Assembly: GCA_041168905.1 (NCBI GenBank)
Contig: JBEEJZ010000205.1
Coordinates: 1-6,037, forward strand
Direction of reading: 5' to 3'
Length of the DNA: 6,037 nucleotides
Source of the DNA: JBEEJZ01 sp041168905
GTDB taxonomy: Bacteria > Pseudomonadota > Gammaproteobacteria > Burkholderiales > Burkholderiaceae_C
Shown here piece after piece: positions 5,776-6,037 of the stretch. Under the pieces are notes generated by a model, which worked only from the letters and a program-made list of their open reading frames with translations, made no database searches and was not told the DNA's origin. The translations under genes were made by a program, and so were the position numbers. The first letter of the stretch is position 1. Each line of letters starts with the position of its first letter.

Positions 5776-6037
5776 TTAGTGCGTCGCCGCTATTGCCGCT
5801 TTCGCGTCTTCAATCGTCCATGAGCCCTTCATATTGGCGGAGGCCGGAAAACTCTTAAGCTCGAAGGCGCTGCCGTCTTTGCGGCTAAAGGCAAATTTAC
5901 CGTCGACCAGGATCAGAATGGGCACATGGCCTGTGACACCTACGGCCGCCGCTCGCTTCTCTCCTGCAGGCGTCTCCATGTCTGTTTCCACCACGCGTAT
6001 GAGTTTGCTTTGACTGGATAGCCAATCGCGCAGTGGC
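5776..6037 (-). CDS. Probable thioredoxin-fold protein, C-terminal part (5' partial)
   Basis: The frame is open to the right edge, so only the last 86 residues are visible. The first start-like codon inside (GTG at 5994) is not credible, because coding sequence such as PLRDWLSS continues upstream of it. The segment GVTGHVPILILVDGK (33-47 of the visible part) resembles the second half of a thioredoxin fold: a beta strand entered through a VP that would be the cis-proline, then a turn with DGK. After that come an amphipathic strand around AFEL, the GSW stretch and a C-terminal helix DAKAAIAA. The CXXC site that would decide whether it is redox-active lies outside the window, so TlpA-like, thioredoxin-like or an inactive relative all remain possible. 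It is on the same strand as the exporter genes, 98 nt upstream, with no convincing terminator between, and might lead the same transcript. An unrelated small envelope protein is the main alternative. Confidence 0.55.
   Translation of the reverse strand, partial: PLRDWLSSQSKLIRVVETDMETPAGEKRAAAVGVTGHVPILILVDGKFAFSRKDGSAFELKSFPASANMKGSWTIEDAKAAIAATH

Overview
The window looks like chromosomal DNA from a Gram-negative, free-living proteobacterium. This rests on GC content in the mid-50s by eye, Sec signal peptides, a c-type dihaem enzyme, and a tripartite exporter with a long-hairpin periplasmic adaptor. The combination of protein families would suit an aquatic Burkholderiales-type or related beta/gammaproteobacterium, but nothing here fixes the lineage (inference, low confidence). 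There is no sign of an insertion sequence, phage, CRISPR array, tRNA or rRNA.

Layout. One plus-strand gene enters from the left edge (3-977). It encodes the C-terminal part of a CRTAC1-like protein with FG-GAP/VCBS-type calcium loops and an ASPIC/UnbV domain. Everything else is on the minus strand. In transcription order these genes are: the C-terminal end of a probable thioredoxin-fold protein running off the right edge (6037-5776); a 98-nt gap; a HlyD/RND-type adaptor (5677-4469); an FtsX/MacB-type ABC permease (4472-3279); its ATPase (3276-2542); a roughly 160-nt gap with a small RNA hairpin; and a secreted DUF1111-type dihaem oxidoreductase (2381-990). The dihaem gene converges on the CRTAC1-like gene with only 12 nt between the stop codons.

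How the parts work together. The adaptor, permease and ATPase form one tightly coupled unit: a TTGA stop/start overlap at the first junction, and an ATPase start served by GGAGG at the second. The arrangement is that of DevBCA- or MacAB-like mechanotransmission exporters, in which a four-TM permease works with an adaptor and an outer-membrane channel. No TolC-like channel is visible, so it must lie elsewhere. The substrate cannot be read from the sequence. The flanking genes all point to the cell envelope: a thioredoxin-like protein, a dihaem c-type oxidoreductase and a calcium-loop beta-propeller-like protein. A shared envelope redox role is a reasonable hypothesis, not something the sequence proves.

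The points most worth a second look are the CHRGDC element in the C-terminal part of the dihaem enzyme, its pairing with a tryptophan-rich CRTAC1-like neighbour, the TTG start of the permease forced by an adjacent in-frame stop, and the start-less open frame and hairpin in the 2382-2541 gap. I see no clear evidence of an entirely new system. The most unusual testable idea is a MauG/MbnH-like enzyme-substrate relation between the two convergent genes.
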